A DNA stretch of 64,000 nucleotides from contig OU015533.1 in NCBI GenBank assembly GCA_907165065.1, positions 28,474,578 through 28,538,577 of the forward strand, read 5' to 3'. This stretch comes from Caprimulgus europaeus (taxonomy: Eukaryota > Chordata > Aves > Caprimulgiformes > Caprimulgidae). Every line of letters starts with the position of its first letter. Position 1 is the stretch's first letter. The notes below the pieces were generated by a model. That model was not told where the DNA came from and searched no databases. It saw only the letters and a list, made by a program, of their open reading frames with translations. A program made the translations under genes and the position numbers. Below are positions 24,135 through 37,405 of this stretch, piece by piece.

Positions 24135-27100
24135 GTAAGTGTACAATTTGAGGCTTCTTTCTTTCCTACTCTAATTGTCTTTATCTTATGGTACAAGGTC
24201 AGGGCATGTGAAATCCTAAGATCTGCAGAAAAATATGCTGTTATCCAAGTTTATGAATACAAAATAATATTTAGCTTTTTTAAGTGAGGTCACTGTTACC
24301 CTTGCTGATGCCCGTAACATCCCTCTAAGATTTTATCATTCACGATAAAATAAGTTATGATAATTAGAGAGATTCCAGTACCAGTAGTGCTTGAATGGTG
24401 TGGATTTTCTTGTGCATTTCTTTATTGATGAACTGTCATGCAGATGTTATTTTGGTTGCTCAAGTTGACATGTAGGAATATTGTAAATAGTTGTATGACT
24501 GGCTTATCTTTTAATGATCTGGAAAATGTGCTATTGTCACTATAATAATGAAGTTCCTAATGAGGTGGAAATCCCAATAGTTTGACTGTACTGAAACGTG
24601 CAGCTAGGGTCTTTTACCAGTAAGACAGACAATTTTAGATAATCATCAGGTCTAGAAAATCTGGCTTGTAATACAGGTCAATAGCAGTTTAGTTGTTTGT
24701 ATCACATCTATTTACATCCCCAGCTGGAGGTATGGAACTATGTGTTTTTGCTGAAAAATTGTAATGAATTTTTTTTTTTTTTTTTGCAAGTTTACACTGA
24801 GGAAGCTTAAGAATAAGGTAGAAGTATAAAAGCAGTACTAAATACTGGACAGGTAAAATGATTTACAGTATTGCTTAAGTGATTTACAGTATTTGGCCTT
24901 TCTGCTGCCCTTAAGCCTTTCAGCACACTTAAAGGCGAAACAAATTTACAGAAACAATCACCTTTGTTGGTTTAAAATTGGTTTAAAAAACCCCAACATG
25001 TTCCTCTGGTCTTGAGGTCCATATGAAGTTTTATTTTGTTCTTAACTTTCATTACATGACAGTTTTCTTTGGGAGAAAAACGCAAGCTCATTAAATCTAA
25101 TAGCTTTTCAAAGCAGCAAGTTGTGGCTTTTTAAAATTTGCTGAACTGTTATATTCACACGTTTTGTTGCTTGGCTGCTAGTTATCAGATGGTTTACTGT
25201 AAAGGTGAATTAGAAACATTTTTCTTCATCCACGTATGATTTTGAAGTTAGGTTGCTCTTGCAGCTCCATCTTTTAAAATGCGACACAACGTCTTGAGTG
25301 GCTGGCAAAAGATGGGTTAATATGAAGGCAGGGATTGGCACACAGAATGGAAGGAGAAAGAAGGCTTGAAGATAACTGTCTTCTCTAGTGTCTGGAAGAA
25401 TTATAGTGTAGTGCAGGACTAGTGTGTTTTATGAGAGTTGGACCCATGTGGAGTAATTCCAGTGGGATAATAATGGCATATTTGTATCTGGTGGCCTCTA
25501 AGCTGCATGGAATTTATCCTCTTGGTCTGCTTGTCACTGTTGCTGTTTGCACTTACAGCCAGTACCGAGACTGAGCACACATTCCTGAGATGGCACTGCA
25601 TATAGGATATGGCTGGTCACACAGACCACCACGGAGGAAAAACATTGCCTTTATTGTCACCACAGAGAAACACGAGCAGCACTCAAGTGAACAAGAATAC
25701 AAACAGTTCTTCTCCAGCTGATGGGAATTGAAAGTTTGTGGGTGAAATACATGCACTAGCCTTCTCCTGAGTCACAAGCATGACCACATTCACAGACTCA
25801 AATGTTAACACAGGCTTTAAGATTGTCAAACATTTGTGTCTAGGCCTGAGGTCACTTGATCGCTGACTTATACCTTCGTTCTTTCCAGGTACTGGTCTCG
25901 GTATAGTTGTTGACTGACTTGGATGTTTGCTTGCACATCAGAATAGAGAGCAAAGTGACATAGAAAATATTACAGGTAGGACTCAATAAAAACATAGGAC
26001 AGACTGCAGTGATCAGGTGCAGGGCTAGGCCAAACAAACCTACTAACTTGCAGCTTACACTAATGACTCCTTTTTATGCAATTTAGTCTCAATTTTCCCG
26101 CACTTTTTCTATCCTGATGCACTTTACCTACCTCTGGCACTTCCCCTGAGCATCCCATAAAAATGTTTGCACATTTCCACAAGCCCATGCAGACATCTTG
26201 TAGTAAGTTTATTCTTTTGCAGGAGACAAATGTTGACATTGTTTACCACTTTTTATCTGTTAAAAAGTTCTGGTTGAACCTCTTCAAGGCCACATCTGAG
26301 TGGCTTCTTTCATGGCCCATCAGTGACCTAACTCTTATCTCCTGTTCATTAGGGTTTGTGTGTCTGAGTGTTGGCTGTTTTTTCCTGTCCTAGTCTCTTA
26401 TGCTGAATGGCTGTTAACCAAGTATCATCACAAACCTGATAGCTGTACATTCCACGTATCCTTGCAGTGTTACATGTTGCCCAGCCCTGCTGTTTGTCCT
26501 TGTTCTTGCTTATTTATAACAACAAATGGTTCATAAAGAAAGTAACTTTTTATTTTTTTTCCAGCTGTTGTTTCTTTATCAGCAATCGAGACATGCAATG
26601 TCTTTCACTTTAAAAAGAGAGAGAGAGATCACTTGCTGTGCATCTTATGTGAGCTCTGCTCTTGGGTTATCCAGAATTTTCATACTGGCTATATCTAAGG
26701 TGCAAGGTGTTCAGGCCTTAATGGTATCCCCATTGTTTGCCTCTTTATACATTAGTTCTTCTAGTTTCCTAAGTGTTTTTTGACTCACAAATGTTTGACA
26801 CTCTCTAGTATTACTCCAGAAAATTACTTCAAAAACCTGTATTACTTTTTGACCTAAGAGTCTTAAACTGTAAGTCATAAAGCTTGTGACATTATAAATT
26901 GTAGATACTCATAATGATTTGAAAAAGACCTATTCTTGTATCTGTTACATTTGTGTTCTGCAAAATGCTTCCTTTTGCTACTATGTTGATTTACAACGAA
27001 TTTTCGTTGGCATAATGGTATTGCTAATCTCTAGTCAGAAGGAAAGGCAGAAGAACAGGGCCACAGACTTGAGCTGTTACATGCTATTGGCCAAAATAAT

Positions 27101-30100
27101 CCAGTCGCATATGGAGTACTTATTGAAAATCCAGAATACTCTTGCATTTGTTAAATATATATTTGCATCTGTTACTCTAAGGTGAGTTAATGTCACCTAC
27201 TCTGAATGTGTATTCTGGTTTTGTTCCTGCCTTTTTTTTTAGGAAAGTTATTTGAGTATATAAAGCTAAAATCAGAGGAAGGTTGTTGCCTATGAGCAGG
27301 TTCTACTTTTCCATTTTCTTTATCTTTTTTTGAATCTGTTTAGTTGACTATATTCTGTGTTCTAGCTGCTCTTTTTTTCATACCAAGTACTATATTCAGG
27401 AAGTGAAGAAAACTGGATATTCACTTGCATTAATAAGTGTTGAGATTTTTTTTTAAGAACAAGTGGCAATCTGAAAGTTTCTGGGCATGTTAATATAAAT
27501 TTTTACTTGGTATTTTCTATTTTGCTATAGTGCAATGGCACAAACAGCTTGAAGGAAATATAAGCCTATTAAACCTCTTGGATCCAGTGTGCAGACACAA
27601 ATAAGATGTAAGATTTGTATGGAGTTTCAATGAGTAATCAGCTTTTCAGTTTATTTCATCAGTTAAAACAGATTAAATTTAATTTCTTATCCTAAAGGTC
27701 ATTGTTGGCAGCTTTTTCTGACAAGATGACTTAGGAAAAAAGATTCGTTTTGAACTCTTTAACGAGGTGTGCTACTCTAAAGTTTACGCTGGTTATGCCT
27801 AAATGTTTGACCAATTTCAGGCTGTCAGTGTGATGTCATCTATGATAATGCATAGCAATTGCAGATATGTGGATTATGGAAATAATTTGATGCAAAAAGT
27901 AATACTTTTTCTAATCTGTATAGGATTAGATAATGTTTTTCGTTAATGCTCTTAGTAAAAAAATGAAAAATTATAGGGTACTAGTGCGGTAACAATTAAT
28001 CCCATTTGAATATTTAGACTTCTTATAATTCAGCTATGATTGTCTACCCAAACTCAATAAATACCATATGCAACAAGTAACATATAGCATTGTCTTAAAA
28101 CCCAGTTTATATAAAAAACTTTTTAAAGTGTTCATTGATTACAGTAAATTCGTATTTTTATTCTCAAACAGTATTGTCAATTCATTTGTTGTAACAATGT
28201 ATTTGAGTAAGCAGTATTCCTACTACATCTGAACAATTTCTTGGTTTATGCATAAACGAATGTCTGTGAGGTGATAACAAATTACTTTTTAATGATCTCT
28301 TTTCCACTAACATGTAAAAGGCTTTTAAGTGGCAAGTTTAACTCTAGTCTACTTTTAAAATTTGTTGCAGATGAAATGTAGAGAACTGAGTGCTAGGATT
28401 TTACAACGATGCATGTGCACACATTGTTGTAAGTGCAGTCTTGAGTGTCTCAGCTGTAGATAAGAGCTGTACTGCTGCATTTTCCACTCCCAGAAATGAA
28501 GGCAAACTATTGAAAGTTATCATTTGCCTCAGTGAGCATTTAATGTACAGAAAGACTTAGAGATAGATACTAAAACCTCTCTGTATTTTTCAATACATAT
28601 TGATGTGTGAAAAAAGCTTTCCTTTGTCTTTTATAAAAACCTGACAGTGTGAAGAAGCTTCCTTCTCAATTACTATGTTCTACTGTAAATTATAAGCATT
28701 AATTATAAGCAATATTTCAGTATTCTGTCTTATCTTAGTATTTTGGTTTTGTAATTTTAAGTGTTTAGTGTGATTCTCTTCAGGTATTCTTTTCCATCCT
28801 GTCACTAAGGTTATGATAAAAATGTGTATTTTATACAGGGCAGCTTAATAAAAATAATTACCTAAGACAAACAAGGCAGGGTGGGAGGAACTATAGAAAA
28901 GGATACAGCAGACTAAAAAATTTTTTTTTTCATTATTTCATTCAGCACGTTACAATTTGACGTGTTCATCGTAGGGCATCATACTAATATGTCATTGGAC
29001 TATATATGCTTTTGTCTGAGGTAATTATGACTTATGCATTTGTTTCAATTAAAAGTTGCACTGTTTATGGTGCTCATAATATTGAAAAATAAATTTGCTG
29101 TACTGGATGCATTTCTGCTCAATCAAAATGTAAATAGATTAACTGAAAGGTTACAAAACACAGTCTAGTGCAGATGAGGCACAAATGTATTTTCTAAAAT
29201 TCAGGGCTACCTTTCAGAGGTAAGTTTAGGCATTCTGTAATTGATAACAAAGGAAGGAGAGTTATTTTGTGATGTGGAAACTCCTCTTTATGCATGAGTT
29301 CTGTATCTCATTCCTTGGGCACTTTTACTTCTATATGAGCTCTTAATCAGTATATTCCAGGCCTTCCTTTTTAATGTCACTTACATGAAGGATCCCATCA
29401 CACTTACTGCTGAAATTATACTACTCTTCTATGTATGTCTTTCATGTTTGAAAATTATTTTGGTTAAGTGTTTTTTGTTTGTTTGTTTTTTTCTTTTCCT
29501 TAAATAACTTCTTTCTTTTGTCAGATTTGACAGCATTAATAACAGGTAAAAACTTTGGTAGGCAAAATTTGCAGTAACCATTTTACGCTTATTTTTACAG
29601 CCATTTTTATTCCTGAAGCTTTAGTAAAATATAGAACAAATTCCCTTACCCATATTCTGTCTTTTCGCTTTATGTCAGTAGTGGAACATTTTTGCTGAAT
29701 TTTTAAGTCCTAGACTACTCTCTGCCATATCACATTTCCATCCTAACCATTTATAAGCACAGCTGTGGATGTGCTTTTACAGATTTTGCTATGAATATAG
29801 AGAACAGAAGTGAGGTTAGGCTTATTATAGAAGCAACTGGTTGTATGTACAAGCACACCCATGTTGAAAAATGCCTGCAAACATACCGTCCCCCTCCCGT
29901 TCCTCTCTCTTCTGCTGAATAAGATCATGGTTATCTCAGATCAGCAGTATACCTTCAGAGATTTCTGTATGATTGGAAGTAAAGTGTTCTTTAGGACATT
30001 TGCTAGAGTAGACAGATACTTGAAGTAGAAATAAGTGTTTCAAGGTACCTGGCAAAAATGAGATACTTACCAGGATAGAGGCATACAGTTTAAGGGGAAG

Positions 30101-30108
30101 CTGATTGA

Positions 30109-30128
30109 TTTTTTTTTTTTTTTTTTTT
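30109..30128. repeat. Poly-T tract (T20)
   Basis: Twenty consecutive T, ending 18 bases before the 3' end of the antisense CR1. Confidence 0.9.
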
Positions 30129-30146
30129 AATGGGAAGTTCAAAATT

Positions 30147-30936
30147 ACAGAATCATAGAATTGTAGGAATTGGAAGAGACCTCAGGAGATCATTCAGTCC
30201 AACTCCCCTGCCAAAGCAGATTCCCCACAGCAGGTTACACAGGAAAGTGTCCAGGTGGGTTTTTAACATTTCCAGAGAAGGAGACTCCACAACCTCTCTG
30301 GGCAGCCTGTCCCAGTGCTCTGACACCCTCACAGTAAAGAAGTTTGTCCTTAGGTTTGTATGGAACTTCTGGTGTTCCAGTTTTTGCCCTTTGCCCTTTG
30401 TCCTATCACTGGGTACTACTGAAAAAAGCCCAGCCCCATCCATTTGGCCCCCACACTTCAGTATTAACAGACATTGATAAGATCCCCCCTCAGTCTTCTC
30501 TTCTCCAGGCTGAAGAGTCCCAGCTCTCTCAGCCTCTCCTCATATGGGAGATGCTCCAGGGCCCTCATCATCTTCGTGGTCTCCACTGGCCTCTCTCCAG
30601 AAGATCCCTGTCCCTCTTGAACTGGGGAGCCCAGAACTGGATGCAGTACTCCAGATGTGGCCTCACCAGGGCAGAGTAGAGGGGGAGGAGAACTTCCCTC
30701 GACCTGCTGGCCCTGCTCTTTTTAATGCATCCCAGGACACTGTTGGCCTTCCTGGCCCCAAGGGCACACTGCTGGCTCATGGCCAGCCTGCTGCCCACCA
30801 GCACACCAAGGTGCTTTCCCTCAGAGCTCCTTTCCAGCAGGTCAGCCCCTAACCTGTACTGGTGCATGTGGTTATTCCTCCCCAGGTGAAGGACTACACT
30901 TGGACTTGTTGAACCTCATCGGGTTCCTTTCCACCC
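30147..30936 (-). mobile_element. CR1 retrotransposon, antisense, about 790 bp
   Basis: Read on the minus strand, this is a CR1 with the end of its reverse transcriptase frame followed by the 3' UTR. The 3' terminus appears on the plus strand as 'acagaatcatagaattgtag', and the inner phrases 'ctctctgggcagcctgtccc' and 'cttctccaggctgaagag' are diagnostic. It is 5'-truncated within the polymerase gene. It is the longest and best-preserved transposon in the window, inserted against ADAM23 orientation in intron 3. Confidence 0.95.
30568..30897 (-). pseudogene. CR1 reverse transcriptase C-terminal fragment
   Basis: The minus strand reads LHLGRNNHMHQYRLGADLLE through [30 protein letters not shown] and [20 protein letters not shown], then [12 protein letters not shown]. 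This is the conserved C-terminal end of the CR1 ORF2 polymerase. The frame is open for about 110 codons. Upstream it is broken by a small deletion near 30900 and then by the 5' truncation; no endonuclease or catalytic polymerase motif is present. It is a dead fragment of a LINE, not a host gene. Confidence 0.9.
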
Positions 30937-33745
30937 AAAAAAATTCTTACTGCTCTGTGAGAAATTTTAAGAGAAAAATGCCTTGCAGTCTGTTGTGGTT
31001 ATGTGTGACAAGCTTAAGAGCATAATAACGATCAGAAACTAGTGTTAAATATCCTGTTAGAGCATAGCATGAGAACGGGGTTGTGAAAAACAATAGCCTT
31101 ATAATAGTTACTCTATTCCAACTTCAGTGTGATAGATACTGTGTTACATTTGGCAAAAGAGTGGTTCCCAAACTAAAGGTGCATTTTGTTTGCAATATGG
31201 CATTTGCGAAGTATATAATGGATAGAAGGCCTCAGTTTTCTTTGGAGGGAATTTGTTCAGTATAGGGAATCTTATTGATGTGCCTTGTATCCAGCAGATC
31301 CCACAGGACAGTAGTGTTGGAAAGTCAGCCATGAGAAAGGTGTAGAGTCTAATGGAGAAGCTGCTGTCTGCTGCATCCTTACTTTATACTTGTAACATAT
31401 ATATATATAGGAGTATTCCATCATAAATATGTCATGTTAAATTTTCTGTTGTGTGGAACACCATTTATTACCTGAATCAGGAATCCCTTTGCAGTTGGAA
31501 GTAATGAGAAGCTAAAGAATGGAAAAGGTTCTGTAATTGATAACAAAGGCAGATGAAGGAAACAACCAGGTTACAACAGAAATTCAACCAAAATCTAAGA
31601 AAAAAGCGCTGAACTCTGGAAAGATTCTGCAAAGGGTGGACTGAGGAAATTTTGAGCAGCTCTTATGTCACATGAAATGAGATACATCTAAGAGACAAAT
31701 ACTGTAATTAAACTATAGTTAGTTGTGAGTCAGTGTACACCATGGAAATTCACGTACTGCAAATCTTAAGAGATACTAAAAGCACTAGATAGCACTGAAA
31801 GCAGTTCTGAGATAAGTCTTGTAAGGTTACTGGAAGAGGGCAAAAAAGCGGGGTGTGAGAGTGTGAGCTTGATTTGGAAACAGGTAGATAAATGCTGATG
31901 CTGGAATTGGTTTGAGGAAACCAAACAGTCTCCAAGAATTCAAGCAGAAGTGTATGTAAAAATCTGAATCTGATCAAGGCTTTTTCAAGTCAAGTGTAGT
32001 TCCAGTATTTAACCATCCTCAGTGATTTTTTTTAAAATGCATCTAATCAGAATTTTCCATTTTCTTGCTTGTGTCAGTTACCTCTAGCCTTGTCTATACC
32101 ATTCAATTAAGTACTGAGGACAGCAGTCCTTATGATTTATAGTAAATATGAAAAATGAAAAGAAAATGACATTATCAACACTCTAGAGTTTAATCACTTC
32201 GTATATGTAATTCTCTTTAGAAGCTTCAAACTTTGCCACGTTGCTGTTTGCATTGTGGTCAAACGCTTACATGATTTATAAAACATTTGTATTCCCTTGC
32301 AGAAAATTTATAGCTTACTGTGATACAAATAGAGAAAGTTAAAATGATTTTATGCAACCAAATTTATTTTGAAATCTGTACTTTAAAAATACATCTATTA
32401 AATATTGCTATCAAAATGAAGGATAAGACAAATGATGAGACTTAAGTAATTATTCATGGCTATTAGTGTTGGTTTTGCAAGCACAGGGTACACATAATGT
32501 GGTTTCTCAGTTCCATGAAAAAGGACTTTTAAGGGAACCACTGGTAACTGACTTCTGCAGGATCTTCTCTCTTAAGTGTGGTGCCTGATAAATGCAGCCT
32601 GAAGAATTGATTTTACGAGCCAGCAGTTCCAGAGTTAAGTGTTACCAGGATTGCTAATAGCCTAATCTGAGTTTGAGATACCCTTTATCATAAATTGTTG
32701 TTAGTCATGAATTCCTATCAGAGCTATTTTGTCAGACCAAGCTTCCATAATGATGATGTTTTTATTGATAGCAACAATATTTTTGTTTTTATATGTGTAC
32801 CACTATCAGACCCTTTAATGATTTTTTTATTTGGAAGGGTACAGGCTCTTAGAGGCTTGAAAAATGCTGAGAATATGGATCACATTAAGTAAAATGCTTG
32901 TTTTGCATGTATGATGGAGCCAGTTAACATATTTAATTGCTTTGCTCTCCCTGGGGCACTGTGCTGCAACCCTGATTATAAAAGGGTGAGAGGTGATTCG
33001 GGTATTGAAATTATCACAGGATATGTACAGGATAGCTAATCTTATTTAAAAAAAAAAAAGAAATTTGAACTTTAAATTTTACAGTATGGGGAATTTTTAT
33101 GCTTCAGAAATTTGTCTTGCCACCAGTGTTAGGAGAAAAAAAAACCAGTGAAAAAAGCATCTGAGAAGAAAAAGTAAAAGAAAGAAAAGGGGTAGTATGG
33201 GGGAAGTTGTGGGGTGGTTTTTTTTTTTTTTTATTAAGAGCATTACTGTTTTTGAAAAAAATTGAGTATTTGCAGTTGTGAAAGTGAGGTACAGCTAAGA
33301 TATACACTCTTGTCTTCAGAACAGTAGTGTCTGTATTTGTTCAGCCTTACATATAGTCTGTTTAATTTTTAGATAAAATTTAAAACTTATTTGAAAATAA
33401 TAATGAACTAAACGTGCATTTTGTTAGTACCAGTTACGGTCTGAAAACAAAGTTCTAAAGCTATGGGATTTTTTTTTTTTCATATTTAAAAGGCTGATAA
33501 TCTAATTGCAAATCTAAAATTCAGGGGATTAGATTGCAGAATGAAATTCCCCTTTCTGTAACACACTCTGACTTCCAGTGCAACAGCAGACCATTTACTG
33601 GACACAAGCTGCTTGTTTTTTTTAAAACTAGTTTACAAGAAAAAATTGTTTGAAATTTCTAACAAAAAAAAAAACCCAAACCCACCCACAGCAGTAGAAA
33701 GAATATTCATATTTTTCTTATCTTGATTTTTCCTTTCTTTAACAG

Positions 33746-33809
33746 TGACTTGTTATCTTCCAATTATGTGGAGATTCACTATGAAGATGGAAAACAGAAG
33801 TTTTCTAAG
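33746..33809 (+). CDS. ADAM23: ADAM23 exon 4: prodomain
   Basis: Encodes residues 157-178, DLLSSNYVEIHYEDGKQKFS then Lys, preceded by the T that completes Asn157. It matches mammalian ADAM23 (LLSSDYVEIHYENGK). The acceptor is ctttaacag|t and the donor aag|gtattg. It ends in phase 0. Confidence 0.95.
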
Positions 33810-34638
33810 GTATTGTGGTCTTAAAATGCATCAGAACGGTCTTTCTGAGGGATCATTGCCAATAAAATGCTAAAAAAAAAGAACAAAAAAGTTTTGCAAG
33901 ACTTTTAAAATCACCAGAAGCCTTTTTCCACTCATACAAGGAAACCGTGATCTCATCTTGTAAGGATACCTCAGTAACAGAAGAAGAATTGTACAAAAAA
34001 GGAAAGCTATGTGTCAGGGTGAGGGATAGGCAGTGGTAGGTGTTAGTAGAGAAGATGATCCAGATACTGCCAGAACAATTACATCCTGTAAAACGTAGGG
34101 GGTGGAGGGGTTGAAGTCACCATTAGTACAGTCTTCATTAATTATTTACACGTCCTTAGCACAAAGTGCAAGGGGAAGGGATAATGGTAATATAAGACAT
34201 TTCAAGCAAATAAAAAAAGCTTGCAGTGACTTTTCTTTGCAAGAATTACACAGTTGTGAAACAGAAAATGAAAGACTTAACCGAAATCTTAACCTCTGGA
34301 GTTATTACTAAACCAGCATAGTTCTTGACATCCCAGTTGTCAGACTAGCTCCCAAGTTGAATTCAGTGCCATAGGCTCTTGATCCAAAGACAAAGAGGTT
34401 AAAGTTATGCAAGATAGTTCAGCCTTGACTAAGGGAAGCAGATCAGTCTTTTTGTTTGTTGTAGTAACAAAATGAGGACTGGTTGGTTCCTAGGAAGGTT
34501 ATGAATTACATTTTCAGGGAATGACTTTTTTCATATTTGGTAAGAATGCTGGAATATTTGTTGTGAGTTTATTATATGTGAAATATATCTCTATTTAGAG
34601 CAGAGGAAAGCAAGCATTCAAGTTGCATTTATGCCTTG

Positions 34639-34664
34639 CAAACAACAGTCAGGACTGTTGTTTG
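34639..34664. repeat. Perfect 12-bp inverted repeat, 2-base spacer
   Basis: CAAACAACAGTC is followed after AG by its exact reverse complement GACTGTTGTTTG. Confidence 0.85.
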
Positions 34665-36468
34665 TCCAAGTATCAGATGTCTAATTTATTATTTTTTCCT
34701 AATTATAGACAATCTCAAATAAAACAATATATCACAGATTAGGGCAAAATTAAATAATCACATTGCAATATAATTATTGCAATATACTGCTTTGTTTTCT
34801 TCCACTGAAGAAAAAATAACTTCATGTAACATACTAAGGAAGTTGTGTAATTTAGTTAAGACTCAGTACTCTGCAGAATAGACAAAAATGCTAAATGATG
34901 CAAGAAAACAATTCCCTCTGGCGTTTCGACAAGCTCATGCAATTGTCAGCTGCAGCACTAGCACTGAGCACTGCGGTTGCTGAATCATGAATCTGACTGA
35001 AAAAATTATATTAGAACTTTGGACTCAGCGAATGGACTACCTTTGCGTGCTGCAGTAACTTGATCCAAACTTCCTAGGGAATGTTTTCTGAATTGATTTA
35101 TTTAGAAACAGTAATAGACCTCTTGAGGTCACAGTAATCTGTAAAAGGCTTAATTATAAGTTCAGAAAATATACATACAATTTGGGTAGGAGATCAAATA
35201 AGGACTATCCTGGTCTTTTACATTATCTTATAATCATTTTAGACTTGAATAAGTAAAAAATTGTTTTGTTTGCTGATGTGGGTGTAAAGAAGAGAGATCT
35301 TGATGAAAAGTATTGTATTTTCTAGAAAGAGGTAGTTTGTTACAAGAGTGAAAACACTGAAGAACAAACAGCAGTTTCTTTACTCAGATGACTGTCTTTT
35401 AAAAAAATATTTAAAAGCTACTTGTGTGTGAAATATAATGATTTAGTTGTAAAAAGCATGGCTTATGTATTCTCACTGATGGAAAGGTAAGTATGCAGTG
35501 ATTGCTTTCTGTGTAGTACTTTGATTTAATTATGCATGACAGTCTTGCTAGGAATTTAATTCAGAATCTGAATAACTCATTAAATAAGATGCAAAATGAA
35601 AACAGTGCTGTGCATACTTAAACAAAGAGCATTTACATTTTTTGTATTTCCTTGAGTAATAATTGCAGAAGAAATGGGTCTAATATGCGGAATTCAAATG
35701 ACATGCACCAGAATTAAAAATATTTTGATGATGAATTATAAGTTTTTCAGTGTGTCAGAGACACAACCACACTTAAGGGTTTTTAATAAAACTTTGAGAA
35801 TACTTTTTATCTTTAGTTTAGCTGGATCTATTGCTGATAGACATTAAAGACCAACTACTTAAATGAGGTAAATTAGGATCATTAAGTTTTCCTTACTTTA
35901 GCTTCACTGACATATAGCAGCAGAATTTCTGGTATTTAACAGCTTCTAAATTCACTAGTCCTTTTTCTTTAGAAAAGTCAAAGTAATTCTTTAGAAAGTC
36001 TAAGTAATGTTTATTGTTTTCTTTCTAAACATTCATAGTTAGTCTGTTAATGTTGCTCTTGATGCTTTGTTTCTGTAGATAGAAAATAAATATACTCCTC
36101 TTGTTTAGTCAGTTGAACCATTCCTATGAAGCCTTTTTTTTTATTTTTACTCTTAGTCATGATAAATAATTCTGTAAACCTCTAACAGTCTAATCAATTT
36201 ATTCCTCAGCAATTTATGGAATTTTAGGGATTAGTAATTCTGCTGTCCAGCAATAACGATAGAATTAGCTTCTGTATAGAATAAAGGATTTAATAATTTG
36301 CCATGTGGCTACCTATAGTATGTAATCCTAAAAATATGATAAGATTTTAGGTTTTTATACATATTTAGCTTTTTACAATCAATAATAGAAAACTCTTGAT
36401 AGTGCAGTAGAACTCAACTTCCACTACATGCAGAAAATAAATCACAGAGATTTAGTACGTAGGAGAAC

Positions 36469-36498
36469 ATTAGAACACTTAGGGAGAAGTGTTCTAAT
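36469..36498. repeat. Perfect 12-bp hairpin, 6-base loop
   Basis: ATTAGAACACTT, loop AGGGAG, then AAGTGTTCTAAT, an exact reverse complement. Confidence 0.85.
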
Positions 36499-37288
36499 TG
36501 TGAAACTATAGAAAATAAAAAAAATCTGTTATTTAAAAAATCTTAATGAAATTATTTTAACAGTAGTAGTTCTTGTATGTAAGTACATGGTGCTTTGACA
36601 AAACAATTATTTCTAAATTTCTCTTCTGAATCATTTATTTATTGTAGTCTGCAGTTAAGACCTCCTCCTAGCAGCCTCCTTGCCTCTGGGGCACAGACTC
36701 ATGTTCCCCTCTTTCCTACTTAAAAATCTTTGTGTTTTCTACAAAATTATACTGCTTTAGCTTGATGTATGTAGGATGCTCTCACACAAAGTAGCCAGTA
36801 GCTTTGGAGATAGAGTACACTTTTAGAAGGTGGGGAGGTGTGAGTTGACTCTCCTCAAGGTGACTTGGGAAGGTTCAGCAGTTGGGAAACCTGGGATGAG
36901 TGCTGTAGTTATTAGCCCAATGTAATGGCCAATGTTTTGAAAAGAAAGCCTCTACAATTCTATTTTGTGAGGATCCATCTTGTCACTCTGTCTTAGGTGT
37001 GTTCTGCACACGCTTGAAGTCTCCTTGGATCGTTTGGTTGCTTCTCTGCCCACTTTAAGGAGAGCTTAGACAGGAGCTGGTTGCTTCAGGAGATGAGAGC
37101 TCAGCTTAGCTCATTCTATGAGAACCAGGCAGGTCTAGGGAACCCTTGCTTCTAATTAAGAAGAAGGTGTGTAGCATTCACTAGTTTAGTTGGCACCTGA
37201 GCAAGGCTTTTCTGGATCAGAACTTTAAGATTTTAAGTATGTACCAGTTCTTCTCTGTGGTATTTTGGTCTCCTGCTTTGTACTGCTA

Positions 37289-37312
37289 CCCACCCACCCG
37301 CCTCCCCGCCCC
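37289..37312 (-). repeat. Quadruplex-type tract on minus strand
   Basis: Three CCC runs separated by single A, then a four-base gap and two CCCC runs separated by one G. On the minus strand this is five G3-G4 runs within 24 bases with very short loops, in an otherwise AT-rich intron. Confidence 0.75.
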
Positions 37313-37364
37313 GATGCGTACACATATTGCAGCTTCCCTTACGTTCTTGTGGAGAAGTGGAAGA

Positions 37365-37405
37365 GCAGAGCTTTCTATATGCAGAGCTCTCTATATGCAG
37401 AGCTT
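37365..37405. repeat. 16-bp tandem repeat, about 2.6 copies
   Basis: The unit GCAGAGCTTTCTATAT is repeated with one change (C for T), then followed by a partial third copy. Confidence 0.85.

Larger units (their letters stand above)
24135..33745 (+). other. Intron 3 (9.6 kb)
   Basis: GT-AG. It contains poly-T (24769-24785), a GA-rich patch near 26612-26627, a T20 tract (30109-30128) directly beside an antisense CR1 (30147-30936), a TA tract near 31398-31410, and further A/T runs near 33047, 33219 and 33469. A 21-base word occurs twice (29233-29253 and 31529-31549). No extra exon was recognised. Confidence 0.8.
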
